In this document: piece by piece, positions 8,941 through 19,001 of the stretch
Numbering within the stretch: position 1 is the first letter of the stretch
Layout of the letters: each line of letters begins with the position of its first letter
Assembly: GCF_001403635.1 (NCBI RefSeq)
Contig: NZ_LN879468.1
Span: forward strand, 1,364,001 to 1,428,000
Direction of reading: 5' to 3'
DNA: 64,000 bases
Source of the DNA: Clostridium massiliamazoniense
GTDB taxonomy: Bacteria > Bacillota > Clostridia > Clostridiales > Clostridiaceae
Position numbers and translations under genes: made by a program
The notes under the pieces: model-generated
Told to the model about the DNA's origin: nothing
The model's input: only the letters and a program-made list of their open reading frames with translations
Database searches by the model: none

Positions 8941-9402
8941 ATGGAATTTATAGTTAGTACTATTGAAGAAACTCTTAATATAGGAAAACAAGTTGGAAGC
9001 CTTGCTAAATCAGGTGATATCATTTGCCTTACAGGTGATCTTGGAACTGGAAAAACTCACATGAGTAAGGGCATAGCTGAAGGACTTGGAATTACAGAAC
9101 ATATTACTAGCCCAACTTTTAACATAGTAAATGAATATCATAGTGGCAGATTAAATTTATATCACTTTGATGTTTATAGAGTTAATGACCCTGACGAAAT
9201 TTACGCAATTGGATTCGATGAATATATATTTGGCAATGGAGTAAGCCTAATTGAATGGGCAAACTACATAGAAGAAATAATCCCTAATGAATATTTATAT
9301 ATAAATATAAAAAAGATTCCTGAAAAAGGTGAAAATTTCAGAAAAATAACTATAGAAGCTTTCGGACCTTCTTACGATTATATAAAGGAGATAAAATTAT
9401 GA
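8941..9402 (+). CDS. tsaE: tRNA threonylcarbamoyladenosine biosynthesis ATPase TsaE
   Basis: The protein has 153 residues. The P-loop GDLGTGKTHMSKG is followed by SPTFNIVNEY, YHFDVYR and IEWANY, all hallmarks of TsaE (YdiB/YjeE). TsaE is the ATPase that supports the TsaBD complex making t6A37 in ANN-decoding tRNAs. The ATG follows AAAGGAG. Its last codons overlap the tsaB start by four bases, which suggests translational coupling. The carbamoyl-AMP synthase partner TsaC is elsewhere in this window (47033-48085). TsaD is not in view. Confidence 0.96.
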   Translation: MEFIVSTIEETLNIGKQVGSLAKSGDIICLTGDLGTGKTHMSKGIAEGLGITEHITSPTFNIVNEYHSGRLNLYHFDVYRVNDPDEIYAIGFDEYIFGNGVSLIEWANYIEEIIPNEYLYINIKKIPEKGENFRKITIEAFGPSYDYIKEIKL

Positions 9403-10100
9403 TAATTTTAAGTGTTGATTCTTCCTCTAGCACAGCTACTTGCGCCTTAGTTAAGGAAGATAAAATTTTAGGTGAAATAAACTTAAACGATAAAAAAGAA
9501 CATTCTGTTATATTAATGGATTTAATAGATTCTCTTTTAACTAGATATAATTTAACCTTAGATGATATTGATGGTTTTGCTATTTCAGAAGGCCCTGGAT
9601 CATTTACAGGTCTTAGAATAGGAATGGCTACTATAAAAGGTTTAGCCTTTGGTTCTAATAAACCATGTTTAGCTATATCTACTTTAGACACTTTAGCTTA
9701 CAATGTAATTAATTTTAATGGCATCATTTGTCCTATAATGGATGCCTTAAGAGGTAATGTATATACTAATCTTTATAAAAATAATAATGGTAAATTAGAA
9801 GCAATATCAGAAGCTAATTGCCTATCAATTGAAGAATTAGTTTCTGTTCTTAAGGAAAAAAATGAACCTGTAATATTTTTAGGTGATGGAGTTGTTAAGC
9901 ATAAGGATTACTTACTTGAAAACTTAAGTAACCTTAGCTTTGCTCCACTTAATTCTAATTATCCTAAAGCTTCATCACTAGGTGAATTAGCTCTTCAATT
10001 ATTTAACTCTAATGTAACTCAAGACTTAAATAAAATAGCTCCAGTTTACCTTAGAAAATCTCAAGCTGAAAGAGAATATGAAGCTAGAACGGGGATTTAA
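9399..10100 (+). CDS. tsaB: tRNA threonylcarbamoyladenosine biosynthesis protein TsaB
   Basis: The protein has 233 residues and the ASKHA fold of the YeaZ/TsaB family. The N-terminus ILSVDSSSSTATCALV is characteristic, followed by EHSVILMDLIDSLL, SEGPGSFTGLRIGMATIKGLA and a short C-terminal domain. TsaB is the non-catalytic partner that holds TsaD in the t6A complex. It overlaps tsaE by four bases, and rimI starts two bases after its stop. The trio tsaE-tsaB-rimI is a common bacterial operon. Confidence 0.95.
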   Translation: MIILSVDSSSSTATCALVKEDKILGEINLNDKKEHSVILMDLIDSLLTRYNLTLDDIDGFAISEGPGSFTGLRIGMATIKGLAFGSNKPCLAISTLDTLAYNVINFNGIICPIMDALRGNVYTNLYKNNNGKLEAISEANCLSIEELVSVLKEKNEPVIFLGDGVVKHKDYLLENLSNLSFAPLNSNYPKASSLGELALQLFNSNVTQDLNKIAPVYLRKSQAEREYEARTGI

Positions 10101-10102
10101 CT

Positions 10103-10552
10103 ATGGATATTTCAATAGTACCTTTAGACTATGAACATATAAAAGAAGTTTCTGATTTAAGTGCTCTAGCTTTCCCAAAAGCTGAACAATGGGATGTGTT
10201 TTCATTAAAAGGAGAACTTGTTAAACATATCTCCCACAGTTTTGTAGCTTTATATGAAGATAAAGTTATAGGATTTATAGGTATGTGGATAATTGTAGAT
10301 GAAGCACAGATAAATACTATAGTTACAGATCCTAATTATAGAAATGCTGGAGTTGGAACTACTCTTTTAAATCATGTAATTAACTATTGCAAAGACTTAA
10401 ATGTAAGTTCAATTTCTCTAGAAGTTCGTCAATCTAATGAAATTGCAAAAAAACTTTATATGAATAAAGGTTTCTTCATAGAAGGTGAAAGAAAAAATTA
10501 CTACTCTAATAATGGAGAAACTGCTCTTTTAATGAGAGTAAATTTAAATTAA
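10103..10552 (+). CDS. rimI: Ribosomal protein S18-alanine N-acetyltransferase
   Basis: The protein has 149 residues and is a GNAT acetyltransferase. It has INTIVTDPNYRNAGVGTTLLNHVI, the acetyl-CoA binding motif (V-DP-YR-GG-G/A pattern), then SISLEVRQSNEIAKKLYMNKGF. The match to RimI is supported by the position right after tsaB. The family acetylates the N-terminal alanine of ribosomal protein S18. Substrate assignment is by family and context. It is the last gene before a strong terminator. Confidence 0.9.
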   Translation: MDISIVPLDYEHIKEVSDLSALAFPKAEQWDVFSLKGELVKHISHSFVALYEDKVIGFIGMWIIVDEAQINTIVTDPNYRNAGVGTTLLNHVINYCKDLNVSSISLEVRQSNEIAKKLYMNKGFFIEGERKNYYSNNGETALLMRVNLN

Positions 10553-10561
10553 TTTAAAAAT

Positions 10562-10611
10562 AAAAGGAAGAGAGGATGTATTTATAATTTGATACATCCT
10601 CTCTTCCTTTT
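10562..10611 (+). terminator. Terminator after rimI (repeat-derived, possibly bidirectional)
   Basis: An almost uninterrupted 20-bp stem contains the GAGGATGTAT core and is flanked by A- and T-runs. It sits between convergent rimI and ribU, so it can serve both strands. The TATCTAGCTATATAG box of the repeat family follows at 10611-10626. Confidence 0.85.
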
Positions 10612-10651
10612 ATCTAGCTATATAGATTCACTATTTGTAACTACTTGTTCT

Positions 10652-11209
10652 TTATCGTTTAACACCCTTAAATATAGCTACTGCTAACTTATTATATAAA
10701 ATTAATGTTATTACACTAATTAACACAGATTTTAATAAATTCATTGGAATGATTCCTACTAAAATATAAGTTAATAAAGCCTTACCTTTAAAACTTATAT
10801 GGAATAATGGTAATAATATATATATATTAGCTAATATACCCATTATTATTATAGATATTGTCCCTACTATCATTCCTATTATGGCATTTTTTTTTGTTTT
10901 TTCTCTATTATAAATATAACTTGCTGGCCATACAAAAGATGCACCTATTAAAAAATTAGCAATCTCTCCTATTCCACCTGTTGATGACCCAGAAACTAAT
11001 ATATGAAGAATATTTTTTAAAGCTTCTATAATTACTCCTGCTAATGGTCCAAAAGCAAACCCTCCTATTAATGCTGGAATATCACTAAGATCTATTTGCA
11101 GCCACGGAAATGCTGGTACTACAGGTATTTGAAAAAGCATTAAGATTACCCCTATAGCACTTAAAATTCCAATTTTAATAGAAATGTTTAATTTTTTATT
11201 CCTATTCAT
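10652..11209 (-). CDS. ribU: Riboflavin ECF transporter substrate-binding component RibU
   Basis: The protein has 185 residues and six predicted membrane segments. The motif stretch FPWLQIDLSDIPALIGGFAFGP and the following GPLAGVIIEALKN are typical of RibU S-components of energy-coupling-factor transporters. It imports riboflavin using an ECF module encoded elsewhere. The assignment is strongly supported by the FMN riboswitch and attenuator hairpin in its leader: FMN should switch the gene off. It is monocistronic. Confidence 0.95.
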   Translation of the reverse strand: MNRNKKLNISIKIGILSAIGVILMLFQIPVVPAFPWLQIDLSDIPALIGGFAFGPLAGVIIEALKNILHILVSGSSTGGIGEIANFLIGASFVWPASYIYNREKTKKNAIIGMIVGTISIIIMGILANIYILLPLFHISFKGKALLTYILVGIIPMNLLKSVLISVITLILYNKLAVAIFKGVKR

Positions 11210-11361
11210 TTTTACTCTCCTCCCAAATGGTCTTCTAGGGAGACAATAAGTTAGTCATAATTATGAGTTAAAATCTAACTTTTTATTTTTTATTAAATTT
11301 AATTTTTTATTTAGTCTATCTTATTATTGCACTTTACCTATATTTTCATCACTAAGAAAAA

Positions 11362-11383
11362 CCCTGGCATGTATATACCAGGG
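11362..11383 (-). terminator. Riboswitch-controlled attenuator hairpin before ribU
   Basis: Stem CCCTGG/CCAGGG with a ten-base loop, followed on the minus strand by TTTTTC. It lies between the FMN aptamer and ribU, where a ligand-dependent terminator is expected. Confidence 0.8.
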
Positions 11384-11416
11384 CATAGTTAACTCATTAA
11401 TTAAACTACTCATTGT

Positions 11417-11531
11417 TACTCTTCTTTCATCCAGACTTTAACTGTCGGCTTCGGAATCTCACCGAATCCACTATTTCTAGTTCGCGGGCTTTACCGCCGG
11501 TGGGGACTTACACCCCGCCCTGAAGATATGA
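11417..11531 (-). promoter_or_regulatory. FMN (RFN) riboswitch
   Basis: The minus strand carries the conserved RFN core: TCTTCAGGGCGGGGTG, then the CCCCACCGGCGGT region, then AGCCCGCGA, GATTCGGTGAGATTCCG, AGCCGACAGT and GGATGAAAGAAGA. The paired ends form P1. It binds flavin mononucleotide and acts on the attenuator at 11362-11383. Confidence 0.97.
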
Positions 11532-11586
11532 TTTGTTATTTTCATTAATATTATACCATATTAATAAGTTTTTACAATAATTTCAT

Positions 11587-13731
11587 TTAATTTTTCATTG
11601 TTAAGGCTATTCTTTTTCTTTTTAAATCTACTTCTAAAATTGTTACTTCTATAACATCTCCAACTTTAACTATATCTAATGGATGTTTTACAAATTTATT
11701 TGCCATTTGACTTTTATGAACTAATCCATCTTGGTGAACACCAATATCAACAAAGGCTCCAAAATCAGATACATTTCTTACTGTTCCCATAAGCTTCATA
11801 CCAGGTTTTAAATCTTTCATATCTATTACTCCTGATTTAAATATTGGCTTTGGAAGTTCTTCTCTAGGGTCTCTTCCTGGCTTTTTAATTTCCTTTATTA
11901 TATCCTTTAAAGTTAATTCTCCCACTGAAAGTTCTTCCACTAATGTTTTTAGACCTTTCTCTGCAACTCTTTGTTCTATATCTGAGAAATCTTTTTCTTT
12001 TCCATATCCTAAAATCTCTATTAATTTTTTAGCTACTTCATAGGACTCTGGATGAACAGCTGTATTATCTAAATATTCTTTTCCTTCGCTTACTCTTAAG
12101 AATCCTGCACACTGTTCATAAGCTTTTTGTCCAAGTCTTTTAACCTTTAATAGTTCTTTTCTAGATACAAACTTTCCATTTTCTTCTCTATATTCAACTA
12201 TATTTTTTGCTATGCTACTATTTATACCTGATATATAAGATAATAAAGATGGTGTTGCCATATTTAAATCTACACCAACATTATTAACACAATCTTCAAC
12301 TACACCAGTTAATGACTCATCTAATTTTTTAGCTGTTACATCATGTTGATATTGCCCTACCCCTATAGCTTTAGGGTCTATTTTAACAAGTTCTGCAAGA
12401 GGGTCTTGTAACCTTCTTCCTATTGAGATTGCACCTCTTATAGTTACATCTAAATCTGGATATTCCTTATTAGCCAATTCTGAAGCAGAATAAACTGAAG
12501 CACCTGCCTCTGATACTATTACATAATATAGTTCTTTACCACTTTCAGCTTTTATTTCTGATAGCATTTCTGCTATAACCTCTTCTGACTCTCTAGAAGC
12601 AGTTCCATTTCCTAAAGAAATTATTCCTACATCATATTTATGTATTAATTCCTTTAAGACTTTTTTAGTCCCTTCTCTATCATTTTTAGGAACTGTTGGA
12701 TATACTGTAGCCTTATCTAAAAACTTCCCTGTTTCATCTAAAACAGCAACTTTACATCCTGTTCTAAATCCTGGGTCAAAGCCCATAACAGCTTTACCCT
12801 TTATTGGTGATTGCATTAAAAGGGCTTTTAAATTTGCTTTAAAGATAGCTATTGCTCCTATCTCACCTTTTTCAGTAAGTTCACTTCTTATTTCTCTCTC
12901 TATAGATGGATATATTAATCTCTTTAAAGAATCTTTAATACTAAGTTCTAAATATTTGTCTGTTTCACTATTCCCCTTAAGAATTTTACTATTAAGGTAA
13001 TTTATTATTTTATCTTCATTAGATGTTATTTTAACTGATAATATCTTTTCTTTTTCTCCTCTGTTTATAGCAAGAATTCTATGAGCTGGAATATTTTTAA
13101 CTGCTTCACTGTATTCATAATACATTTCATAAGGAGTTGGTTCTTCACTTCCTCCTTTAGTTTCAATACTTCCTTCTCTTAACACCAATTCTCTAATGAA
13201 TTTTCTGTATTCAGCACTATCTGATATTATTTCACTAATAACATCCATAGCTCCATTTAATGCATCTTCAGCACTTTTAACTTCTTTTTCTTCATTTATG
13301 AATTCTTTAGCTTTTTCTTCTATATTCCCTTTAAAATCCCCGGCTAATATTAATTCACCTAACGGCTTTAATCCTCTTTCTACAGCTATGGTTGCTCTAG
13401 TTCTTTTTTTAGCTTTATAAGGTCTATAAAGGTCTTCAACTTCTGTTAAACTATTAGCTTTTTCTATTTTGCTTTTAAGTTCTTCTGTTAATTTTCCTTG
13501 TTCATCAATTAATCTTATAACATCTTCTTTTCTACTTTGTAAGTTTCTTAAATAAGTTAACCTTTCAAAGAAATTTCTTAAAACTTCATCAGTAAGATTT
13601 CCTGTTCTTTCTTTTCTATATCTAGCTATGAAAGGAACTGTATTTCCTTCATCAAGCATTTCAATAACGCTTTCTACTTGCTTTAAAGATATATTAAGTT
13701 CCTTACTTAAAACCTCATTTATATTTTCCAT
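11587..13731 (-). CDS. tex: Tex family RNA-binding transcriptional accessory protein
   Basis: The protein has 714 residues. Domains in order: Tex N-terminal helical region (FIARYRKERTGNLTD), YqgF-like RNase H fold (VMGFDPGFRTGCKVAVLD), helix-hairpin-helix pair (LLSYISGINSSIAKNIVEYREENG), and a C-terminal S1 RNA-binding domain (MKLMGTVRNVSDFGAFVDIGVHQDGL). Tex binds nucleic acids and is linked to transcription in several bacteria. Its exact reaction is unsettled. I chose the ATG at 13731, nine bases after GGAG. The TTG three codons earlier abuts the ribosome site. Confidence 0.94.
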   Translation of the reverse strand: MENINEVLSKELNISLKQVESVIEMLDEGNTVPFIARYRKERTGNLTDEVLRNFFERLTYLRNLQSRKEDVIRLIDEQGKLTEELKSKIEKANSLTEVEDLYRPYKAKKRTRATIAVERGLKPLGELILAGDFKGNIEEKAKEFINEEKEVKSAEDALNGAMDVISEIISDSAEYRKFIRELVLREGSIETKGGSEEPTPYEMYYEYSEAVKNIPAHRILAINRGEKEKILSVKITSNEDKIINYLNSKILKGNSETDKYLELSIKDSLKRLIYPSIEREIRSELTEKGEIGAIAIFKANLKALLMQSPIKGKAVMGFDPGFRTGCKVAVLDETGKFLDKATVYPTVPKNDREGTKKVLKELIHKYDVGIISLGNGTASRESEEVIAEMLSEIKAESGKELYYVIVSEAGASVYSASELANKEYPDLDVTIRGAISIGRRLQDPLAELVKIDPKAIGVGQYQHDVTAKKLDESLTGVVEDCVNNVGVDLNMATPSLLSYISGINSSIAKNIVEYREENGKFVSRKELLKVKRLGQKAYEQCAGFLRVSEGKEYLDNTAVHPESYEVAKKLIEILGYGKEKDFSDIEQRVAEKGLKTLVEELSVGELTLKDIIKEIKKPGRDPREELPKPIFKSGVIDMKDLKPGMKLMGTVRNVSDFGAFVDIGVHQDGLVHKSQMANKFVKHPLDIVKVGDVIEVTILEVDLKRKRIALTMKN

Positions 13732-13773
13732 TACCTTCAACTCCTATATCACCTAGTATACTAAGTAAATTTA

Positions 13774-13817
13774 GTTGAAATAAATCTAATGAAATTAGGT
13801 TTATTTCAACTAATATT
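13774..13817 (-). terminator. Hairpin after prfB, likely terminator
   Basis: A 14-bp stem TTAGTTGAAATAAA with its exact inverse, separated by 15 bases, lies just after the prfB stop. The T-tract that follows is imperfect. Confidence 0.65.
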
Positions 13818-13827
13818 TTGACTATAA

Positions 13828-14935
13828 TTATTGATTACTACTGCTTCCTAAATAAGCAATAATAAAATCATCTATTTCTCCATCCATTACTAAATTAACA
13901 TTAGCTATTTCCTTGTTTGTTCTATGGTCCTTAACTAATGAATAAGGGTTAAATACGTAGCTTCTTATTTGGCTTCCCCATCCCATATCCTTTAATTCTC
14001 CAGTTAAATCTTCTATTTTTTCTTTATGAGCTCTTTCTTTAAGTTCAATTAACTTAGCCTTAAGCATTCTCATTGCTGTATCTTTATTAGCAAACTGGCT
14101 TCTTTCATTTTGGCATTGAACAACTATTCCTGTTGGAATATGTGTTATTCTAACTGCTGATTCAGTCTTATTTATATGTTGTCCACCAGCTCCACTAGCT
14201 CTATAAGTATCTATTCTTAAATCAACTGGATTTATTTCTATATCTTGTTCCTTAGTTAACTCTGGCAGTACCTCCACTGATGAAAAAGATGTTTGTCTCT
14301 TTCCATTAGCATTGAAAGGTGATATTCTTACTATTCTATGAATACCCTTTTCTGCTTTTAAATAGCCATAAGCAAACTCTCCCTTTACAGAAAGAGTAAC
14401 ACTTTTCACTCCTGCTTCATCTCCAGCTATATAATCTAAAGTTTCCACTTCATAGCCCTTTTTTTCACACCATCTTGTATACATTCTAAGAAGCATAGAA
14501 GTCCAGTCATTGGCATCAGTACCTCCAACCCCTGTATGAAGAGTGACTATGGCATTATTTTTATCGTATTCTCCTGATAAAAGAGTTTCTATTCTAAGTG
14601 TATTTATTATCTTATCTATATCATTAATTTCAGATATTATTTCATTAGCTGTTTCCATATCATCTTCTTCCATCATGTCCTTTAATACTTCTATATCTTC
14701 AATTCTTCTAACTAGGACTTTATGGTTATTGATTTTTTCCTTAATTCTTTTACTAAGCTGAGTTATTTCTTGAGCTTTATTTGTGTCACTCCAAAAATCT
14801 TTTTCTTGCATTTTGCACTCTAACTCTTTATCTTCCTTCTCTAGCCTAGCCAAGTCAAAGTGACTCACTCACTTTCTCTAATGTAGATTTAAGTATAGCA
14901 AGTTTATTAAAACTATTTTCTAATTCTAAAATCAT
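13828..14935 (-). CDS. prfB: Peptide chain release factor 2, with programmed +1 frameshift
   Basis: RF2 recognises UGA and UAA stops. The main frame includes the GGQ peptidyl-hydrolysis motif (ASGAGGQHINKTESAVR) and an RF2-like C-terminus. Translation starts at the ATG at 14935 behind AGAGGTG and runs 26 codons to CTT TGA C (14860-14854). A +1 shift there enters the long frame, a classic autoregulatory site: scarce RF2 favours the shift. The upstream Shine-Dalgarno-like stimulator is weak here (GTGAG, three bases before CTT). A gene finder reading only the long frame would wrongly begin at the GTG at 14868. It lies downstream of secA, as in many Firmicutes. Confidence 0.95.
14854..14860 (-). 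other. RF2 programmed frameshift site (CTT TGA C)
   Basis: Codon 26 CTT is followed by an in-frame TGA and C, identical to the conserved RF2 shift sequence. The reading frame then continues as Asp-Leu-Ala-Arg. Confidence 0.95.
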
Positions 14936-15106
14936 TTAATCACCTCTTTATTATATTTTATGGCCTTAATTTTTCATAAGCTATATACAGTATATCATCA
15001 TCTGAGAATCTAATACAAAAAAGGATTATATTAAAAATTCCTAGAAGACTAGTAATTTCATATAACCCCCTTTTATTATTGTAATTCTAAATATAATTTA
15101 CTTTAA

Positions 15107-17629
15107 TTAATTTGCTGCTTCGCTTCCACAACAGTTTTTAAATTTCTTTCCGCTTCCACATGGGCATGGATCATTTCTTTTTATTTTTGGTCCATGTTTA
15201 ATTGGTTGTTTCTTATTCTTAACTTCCTTTTCTCCATGTATTGCTTCAGCTTCTTCAGCAACCTTTTCTCTCTTTGGAGCTTCAACTTGAACTCTAACAT
15301 GATATAAGTATTTAACAGTATCTAACTTAATGCTTTCTATCATTTCTTCAAACATATTACTACCTTCCATTTGGTATGCTTGAACAGGGTCTTGTTGTTT
15401 GTATGCTCTAAGTCCTATTCCTTGTTTTAAGTGATCCATATTATCTATATGATCCATCCACTTACTATCAACACACTTAAGCATAATAACTCTTTCTATT
15501 TCTCTCATTTGTTCTGAGCCAATAGATGCCTCTTTTTCTTCATAAAGTTTCATAGCAACTTCTATTAATTTCTCTTCTATTTCCTCTGGTTCAAGTTTAA
15601 ATAACTCTTCAACATCAAACTCATCCTTAGGTAAATAAATATCTTCAAGGTAATTTAATAAAGTTCCTATTGCTTCTTTATAATTCTCATCCTCTGAATC
15701 TAAGTGAACATTAACAGCAGTTTCAATTATATCCTTTATCATAGTTATTATATAATCTTTTAGGTTTTCCCCCTCTAAAACTTCTGTTCTTTGTTTGTAT
15801 ATTATTTCTCTTTGTTGGTTTATAACATCATCATAACCTAACAAGCTTTTTCTTATGTCAAAGTTATTACCTTCAACTTTCTTTTGAGCATTTTCTATAG
15901 TTTTAGTTACCATAGCATTTTCTATAGCTTCATCTTCATCAAGACCTATTTTATCAGCTATAGCCATAACCTTATCTGAACCGAAAAGTCTCATTAAATC
16001 ATCTTCAAGAGATATATAGAATCTTGATTCCCCAACATCTCCTTGACGTCCTGAACGTCCTCTTAACTGGTTATCTATTCTTCTTGATTCATGTCTTTCA
16101 GTACCTATTATTTTTAATCCACCAACTTCTAAAGCTCCTTCTCCAAGCTTTATGTCAGTACCTCTTCCTGCCATATTAGTCGCTATAGTAATATTACCTA
16201 GTTGACCCGCTTTAGAAACTATTTCAGCTTCTTGTTCATGGTATTTAGCATTAAGTACTTTATGTGGCACTCTCTTTTTCTTTAATAAATCAGATATTAA
16301 CTCTGACTTTTCAATACTAGTTGTACCAACAAGAATTGGTTGACCTGTTTTATGTGTTTCCATTATTTCTTCAACAATGGCATTATATTTTCCTCTTTGA
16401 GTTTTATATACTAAATCTTTTTGGTCTTTTCTTGCTATTGGTCTATGAGTTGGTATAATAACAACGTCTAAACCATAAATTTCTCTAAATTCAGCTTCCT
16501 CTGTTTGAGCTGTACCAGTCATTCCTGATAACTTTTCATACATTCTAAAGTAGTTTTGGAATGTTATGGTTGCTAAAGTCTTTGATTCTCTTCTTACTTC
16601 AACATTTTCTTTAGCTTCTATTGCTTGGTGAAGACCATCTGAATATCTTCTACCTTCCATAAGTCTTCCTGTAAATTCATCTACTATGATTATTTCATTA
16701 TTTTTAACCATGTAGTCTTTATCTTTCTTCATTAAGTAATTGGCTTTTAATCCTTGAGTTACATAATGTTGAAGTTCCATGTTTTCAGCATCTGCATAGT
16801 TCTCAACATTGAATGTTTTTTCAGCTTCATGCATACCTTCATCTGTTAACATTACAGCATGACCTTTTTCATCAACAGTAAAATGTTCTTCTTCTTTTAA
16901 TCTCTTAACAAAGAAATCTGCTATTTTATAGAAGTCTGTTGACTTATCTCCAGCTCCTGATATTATAAGAGGAGTTCTTGCTTCATCTATAAGAATTGAG
17001 TCAACCTCATCCACTATACAGTAATTTAATTTTCTTTGAACTCTCTCTTCTTTATATATAACCATATTATCTCTTAAATAATCGAACCCAAATTCATTAT
17101 TTGTTCCGTAAGTTATATCAGCTCCATAAGCATCTCTTCTTTGGTCGTTTGTTAATCCGTGAACAATAACTCCTGTAGTTAAGCCAAGATATTCATATAA
17201 CTGCCCCATCCACTCTTTATCTCTTTGTGCAAGATAGTCATTTACAGTTATTACGTGAACTCCTTTTCCTGATAATGCATTTAAATAAGCTGGTAATGTT
17301 GCAACTAAAGTTTTACCTTCCCCTGTTTTCATCTCTGAGATTCTACCTTGGTGTAAAACAATTCCCCCTATAAGTTGCTCTCTATAGTGTTTCATTCCTA
17401 AAATTCTTCTAGCCCCTTCCCTTACTACAGCAAAAGCTTCAACTAAAATATCATCTAAAGTTTCTCCATTTGCTAATCTATCTTTAAATTCTTGAGTCTT
17501 TCCCTTTAGTTCTTCTTCTGACAATGCTTCCATTGAAGGTCCTAATTTATCTATTTTATCAATTAAAGGAATTATATTTTTTACTTGTCTTTCACTATAA
17601 CTACCAAAAATCTTATCAAAAAATCCCAT
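15107..17629 (-). CDS. secA: Preprotein translocase ATPase SecA
   Basis: The protein has 840 residues. The N-terminus MGFFDKIFG is typical. Walker A GEGKT lies at about 103-107, followed by [36 protein letters not shown] (DEAD-like motif), [19 protein letters not shown] and [10 protein letters not shown]. It ends with the zinc-binding tail [14 protein letters not shown] that contacts SecB or lipids. SecA drives protein export through SecYEG at the membrane. The ATG at 17629 follows GAGGAG with seven bases' spacing. Codons upstream of it lack a ribosome site. prfB follows downstream. Confidence 0.98.
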   Translation of the reverse strand: MGFFDKIFGSYSERQVKNIIPLIDKIDKLGPSMEALSEEELKGKTQEFKDRLANGETLDDILVEAFAVVREGARRILGMKHYREQLIGGIVLHQGRISEMKTGEGKTLVATLPAYLNALSGKGVHVITVNDYLAQRDKEWMGQLYEYLGLTTGVIVHGLTNDQRRDAYGADITYGTNNEFGFDYLRDNMVIYKEERVQRKLNYCIVDEVDSILIDEARTPLIISGAGDKSTDFYKIADFFVKRLKEEEHFTVDEKGHAVMLTDEGMHEAEKTFNVENYADAENMELQHYVTQGLKANYLMKKDKDYMVKNNEIIIVDEFTGRLMEGRRYSDGLHQAIEAKENVEVRRESKTLATITFQNYFRMYEKLSGMTGTAQTEEAEFREIYGLDVVIIPTHRPIARKDQKDLVYKTQRGKYNAIVEEIMETHKTGQPILVGTTSIEKSELISDLLKKKRVPHKVLNAKYHEQEAEIVSKAGQLGNITIATNMAGRGTDIKLGEGALEVGGLKIIGTERHESRRIDNQLRGRSGRQGDVGESRFYISLEDDLMRLFGSDKVMAIADKIGLDEDEAIENAMVTKTIENAQKKVEGNNFDIRKSLLGYDDVINQQREIIYKQRTEVLEGENLKDYIITMIKDIIETAVNVHLDSEDENYKEAIGTLLNYLEDIYLPKDEFDVEELFKLEPEEIEEKLIEVAMKLYEEKEASIGSEQMREIERVIMLKCVDSKWMDHIDNMDHLKQGIGLRAYKQQDPVQAYQMEGSNMFEEMIESIKLDTVKYLYHVRVQVEAPKREKVAEEAEAIHGEKEVKNKKQPIKHGPKIKRNDPCPCGSGKKFKNCCGSEAAN

Positions 17630-17896
17630 ATTTATTCTCCTCAATTCTCTTAGTTTATTTAATGATTATTATATCACTTATTCCTGTAAATTTTCAATAA
17701 AGTTGATTAGTTCACAGTTTTTTAAGCTTTTAATATTTTTTATTAAAATTTCTTTCAAAATTACCCAGTTTTTATTTTAACATTTATTTATGATTAATAT
17801 ACTTATTTCTGTATTTTTTAACATATTATTTTTTAATTTTATTAAATTATTTTATGTAAAATAAAAATAACAAAATCTTAATTACTTTATTAAAAG

Positions 17897-18147
17897 AAAA
17901 GGATCTGTATCAAATCAGCACCTTAATTTATATTACTTTTATAAACGTAGACTTAATTCAGATGGAGTTTTGACTCCAGCTGAATGCTTAGTCGCAGTTA
18001 TCTAGAAGCATGAGGCTGTAATACTCCTACTTATAGATAGGAGTATTACAGCCTCTAGCTATCAGATAAATGTATTTTTTCATCTACCTATATAGCTAGA
18101 TAAAAGGAAGAGAGGATGTATCTGAATTTGATACATCCTCTTCTTTA
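17897..18147. repeat. Dispersed MITE-like repeat, longest copy (about 250 bp)
   Basis: The ends are imperfect terminal inverted repeats: AGGATCTGTATCAAATCAG at the left, and the inverse of AGGATGTATCAAATTCAG at the right. Inside are a long hairpin (about 18012-18058, built from GAGGCTGTAATACTCCTA and its inverse), a CTAGCTATCAGATAAATG box and a TATAGCTAGATA box. Parts recur at 8278, 10562, 24544, 28207, 30373, 31489 and 46681. It encodes no protein. Confidence 0.75.
18111..18141 (-). terminator. Terminator after hpf (repeat-derived)
   Basis: Stem AGAGGATGTATC/GATACATCCTCT with a seven-base loop, downstream of hpf on the minus strand. On that strand it is followed by CTTCCTTTTATC. Confidence 0.65.
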
Positions 18148-18218
18148 TACTTAATATTGAAATATATATTTATTTAAAGTCCTAGCAAATAAAAGTCTAG
18201 GCTTATTATATACAAATT

Positions 18219-18758
18219 TTATTCATCTTCAGCTTCTATTAAACCATAATGTCCATCTTTTCTCTTATAAACTACACTTATTTCATTTGTATCTCCATCT
18301 CTAAATACAAAGAAATTATGACCTATTAATTCCATTTGAAGTACCGCTTCATCTGGTAACATTGGTTTAACATCAAATTTTTTAGTTTTAACTATTTTTC
18401 TATCTTCTACTCTATCTTCCTCATCTATAGCTACTTCACTATCTATTTGAGCAAATTTTAGAGAATCATATTCAAGTTTTTTTAATTTAGTTTTATGTTT
18501 TCTAATTTGACCTTCAAGTTTTTCTTCAACTAAATCTAATGATTTATACATATTTTCAGTTGACTCTTCACCTCTTAAAAAGATCCCACTAAATGGTATT
18601 ATAACCTCGACTATTTGTCTGTTCTTCTCTACTTTTAGCGTTACTTTGGCTTCGACATTCTCATTAAAATATTTTTCTAACTTTGATATCTTCTTTTCTA
18701 CTGTATCTTTTAAAGCATCTGTTAATGTTATATTTCTTGCATGTATTTTTATTTTCAT
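18219..18758 (-). CDS. hpf: Ribosome hibernation-promoting factor, long form
   Basis: The protein has 180 residues. The N-terminal S30AE domain (IKIHARNITLTDALKDTVEKKISKLEKYF) binds the 30S decoding region. The C-terminal domain (VLQMELIGHNFFVFRDGDTNEISVVYKRKDGHYGLIE) mediates 70S dimerisation in long HPFs. It silences ribosomes in stationary phase and sporulation. The ATG at 18758 follows AAAGGGG by eight bases. A further ATG 18 bases upstream has no ribosome site. The gene is also called raiA/yfiA, and the structured RNA upstream is the raiA motif. Confidence 0.96.
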   Translation of the reverse strand: MKIKIHARNITLTDALKDTVEKKISKLEKYFNENVEAKVTLKVEKNRQIVEVIIPFSGIFLRGEESTENMYKSLDLVEEKLEGQIRKHKTKLKKLEYDSLKFAQIDSEVAIDEEDRVEDRKIVKTKKFDVKPMLPDEAVLQMELIGHNFFVFRDGDTNEISVVYKRKDGHYGLIEAEDE

Positions 18759-18969
18759 ATGCCCAGCCCCTTTCATAAAACATTTAAAAAAATTTTTTAA
18801 ATATTTTCTATGATTTAATTTTACTACTTCTAGGAGAAATAAACAAACTAAAAAGAGAATAAATTTTCTGAAAATTTGTAATCCTTTACTTGTTAGCTTT
18901 CTTTTCCTCTATTTTATTATATGATTCTAAACTTGACTTTTTTACTTTCTTGGGTATTTTTTCATAAAA

Positions 18970-19001
18970 AAAGTTGTTAGCCTAAACTAACAACTTTTTT
19001 T
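18970..19001 (-). terminator. Terminator of the raiA-motif RNA
   Basis: On the minus strand AAAAAAAGTTGTTAG and its inverse, followed by TTTTTTT, form a strong intrinsic terminator immediately after the closing stem of the RNA. Confidence 0.88.

Larger units (their letters stand above)
17630..18218. other. Non-coding gap between secA and hpf, AT-rich with one repeat element
   Basis: No open frame with a ribosome site is seen. 17630-17890 is plain AT-rich leader, presumably containing the secA promoter. The rest is the dispersed repeat at 17897-18147. Confidence 0.7.
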
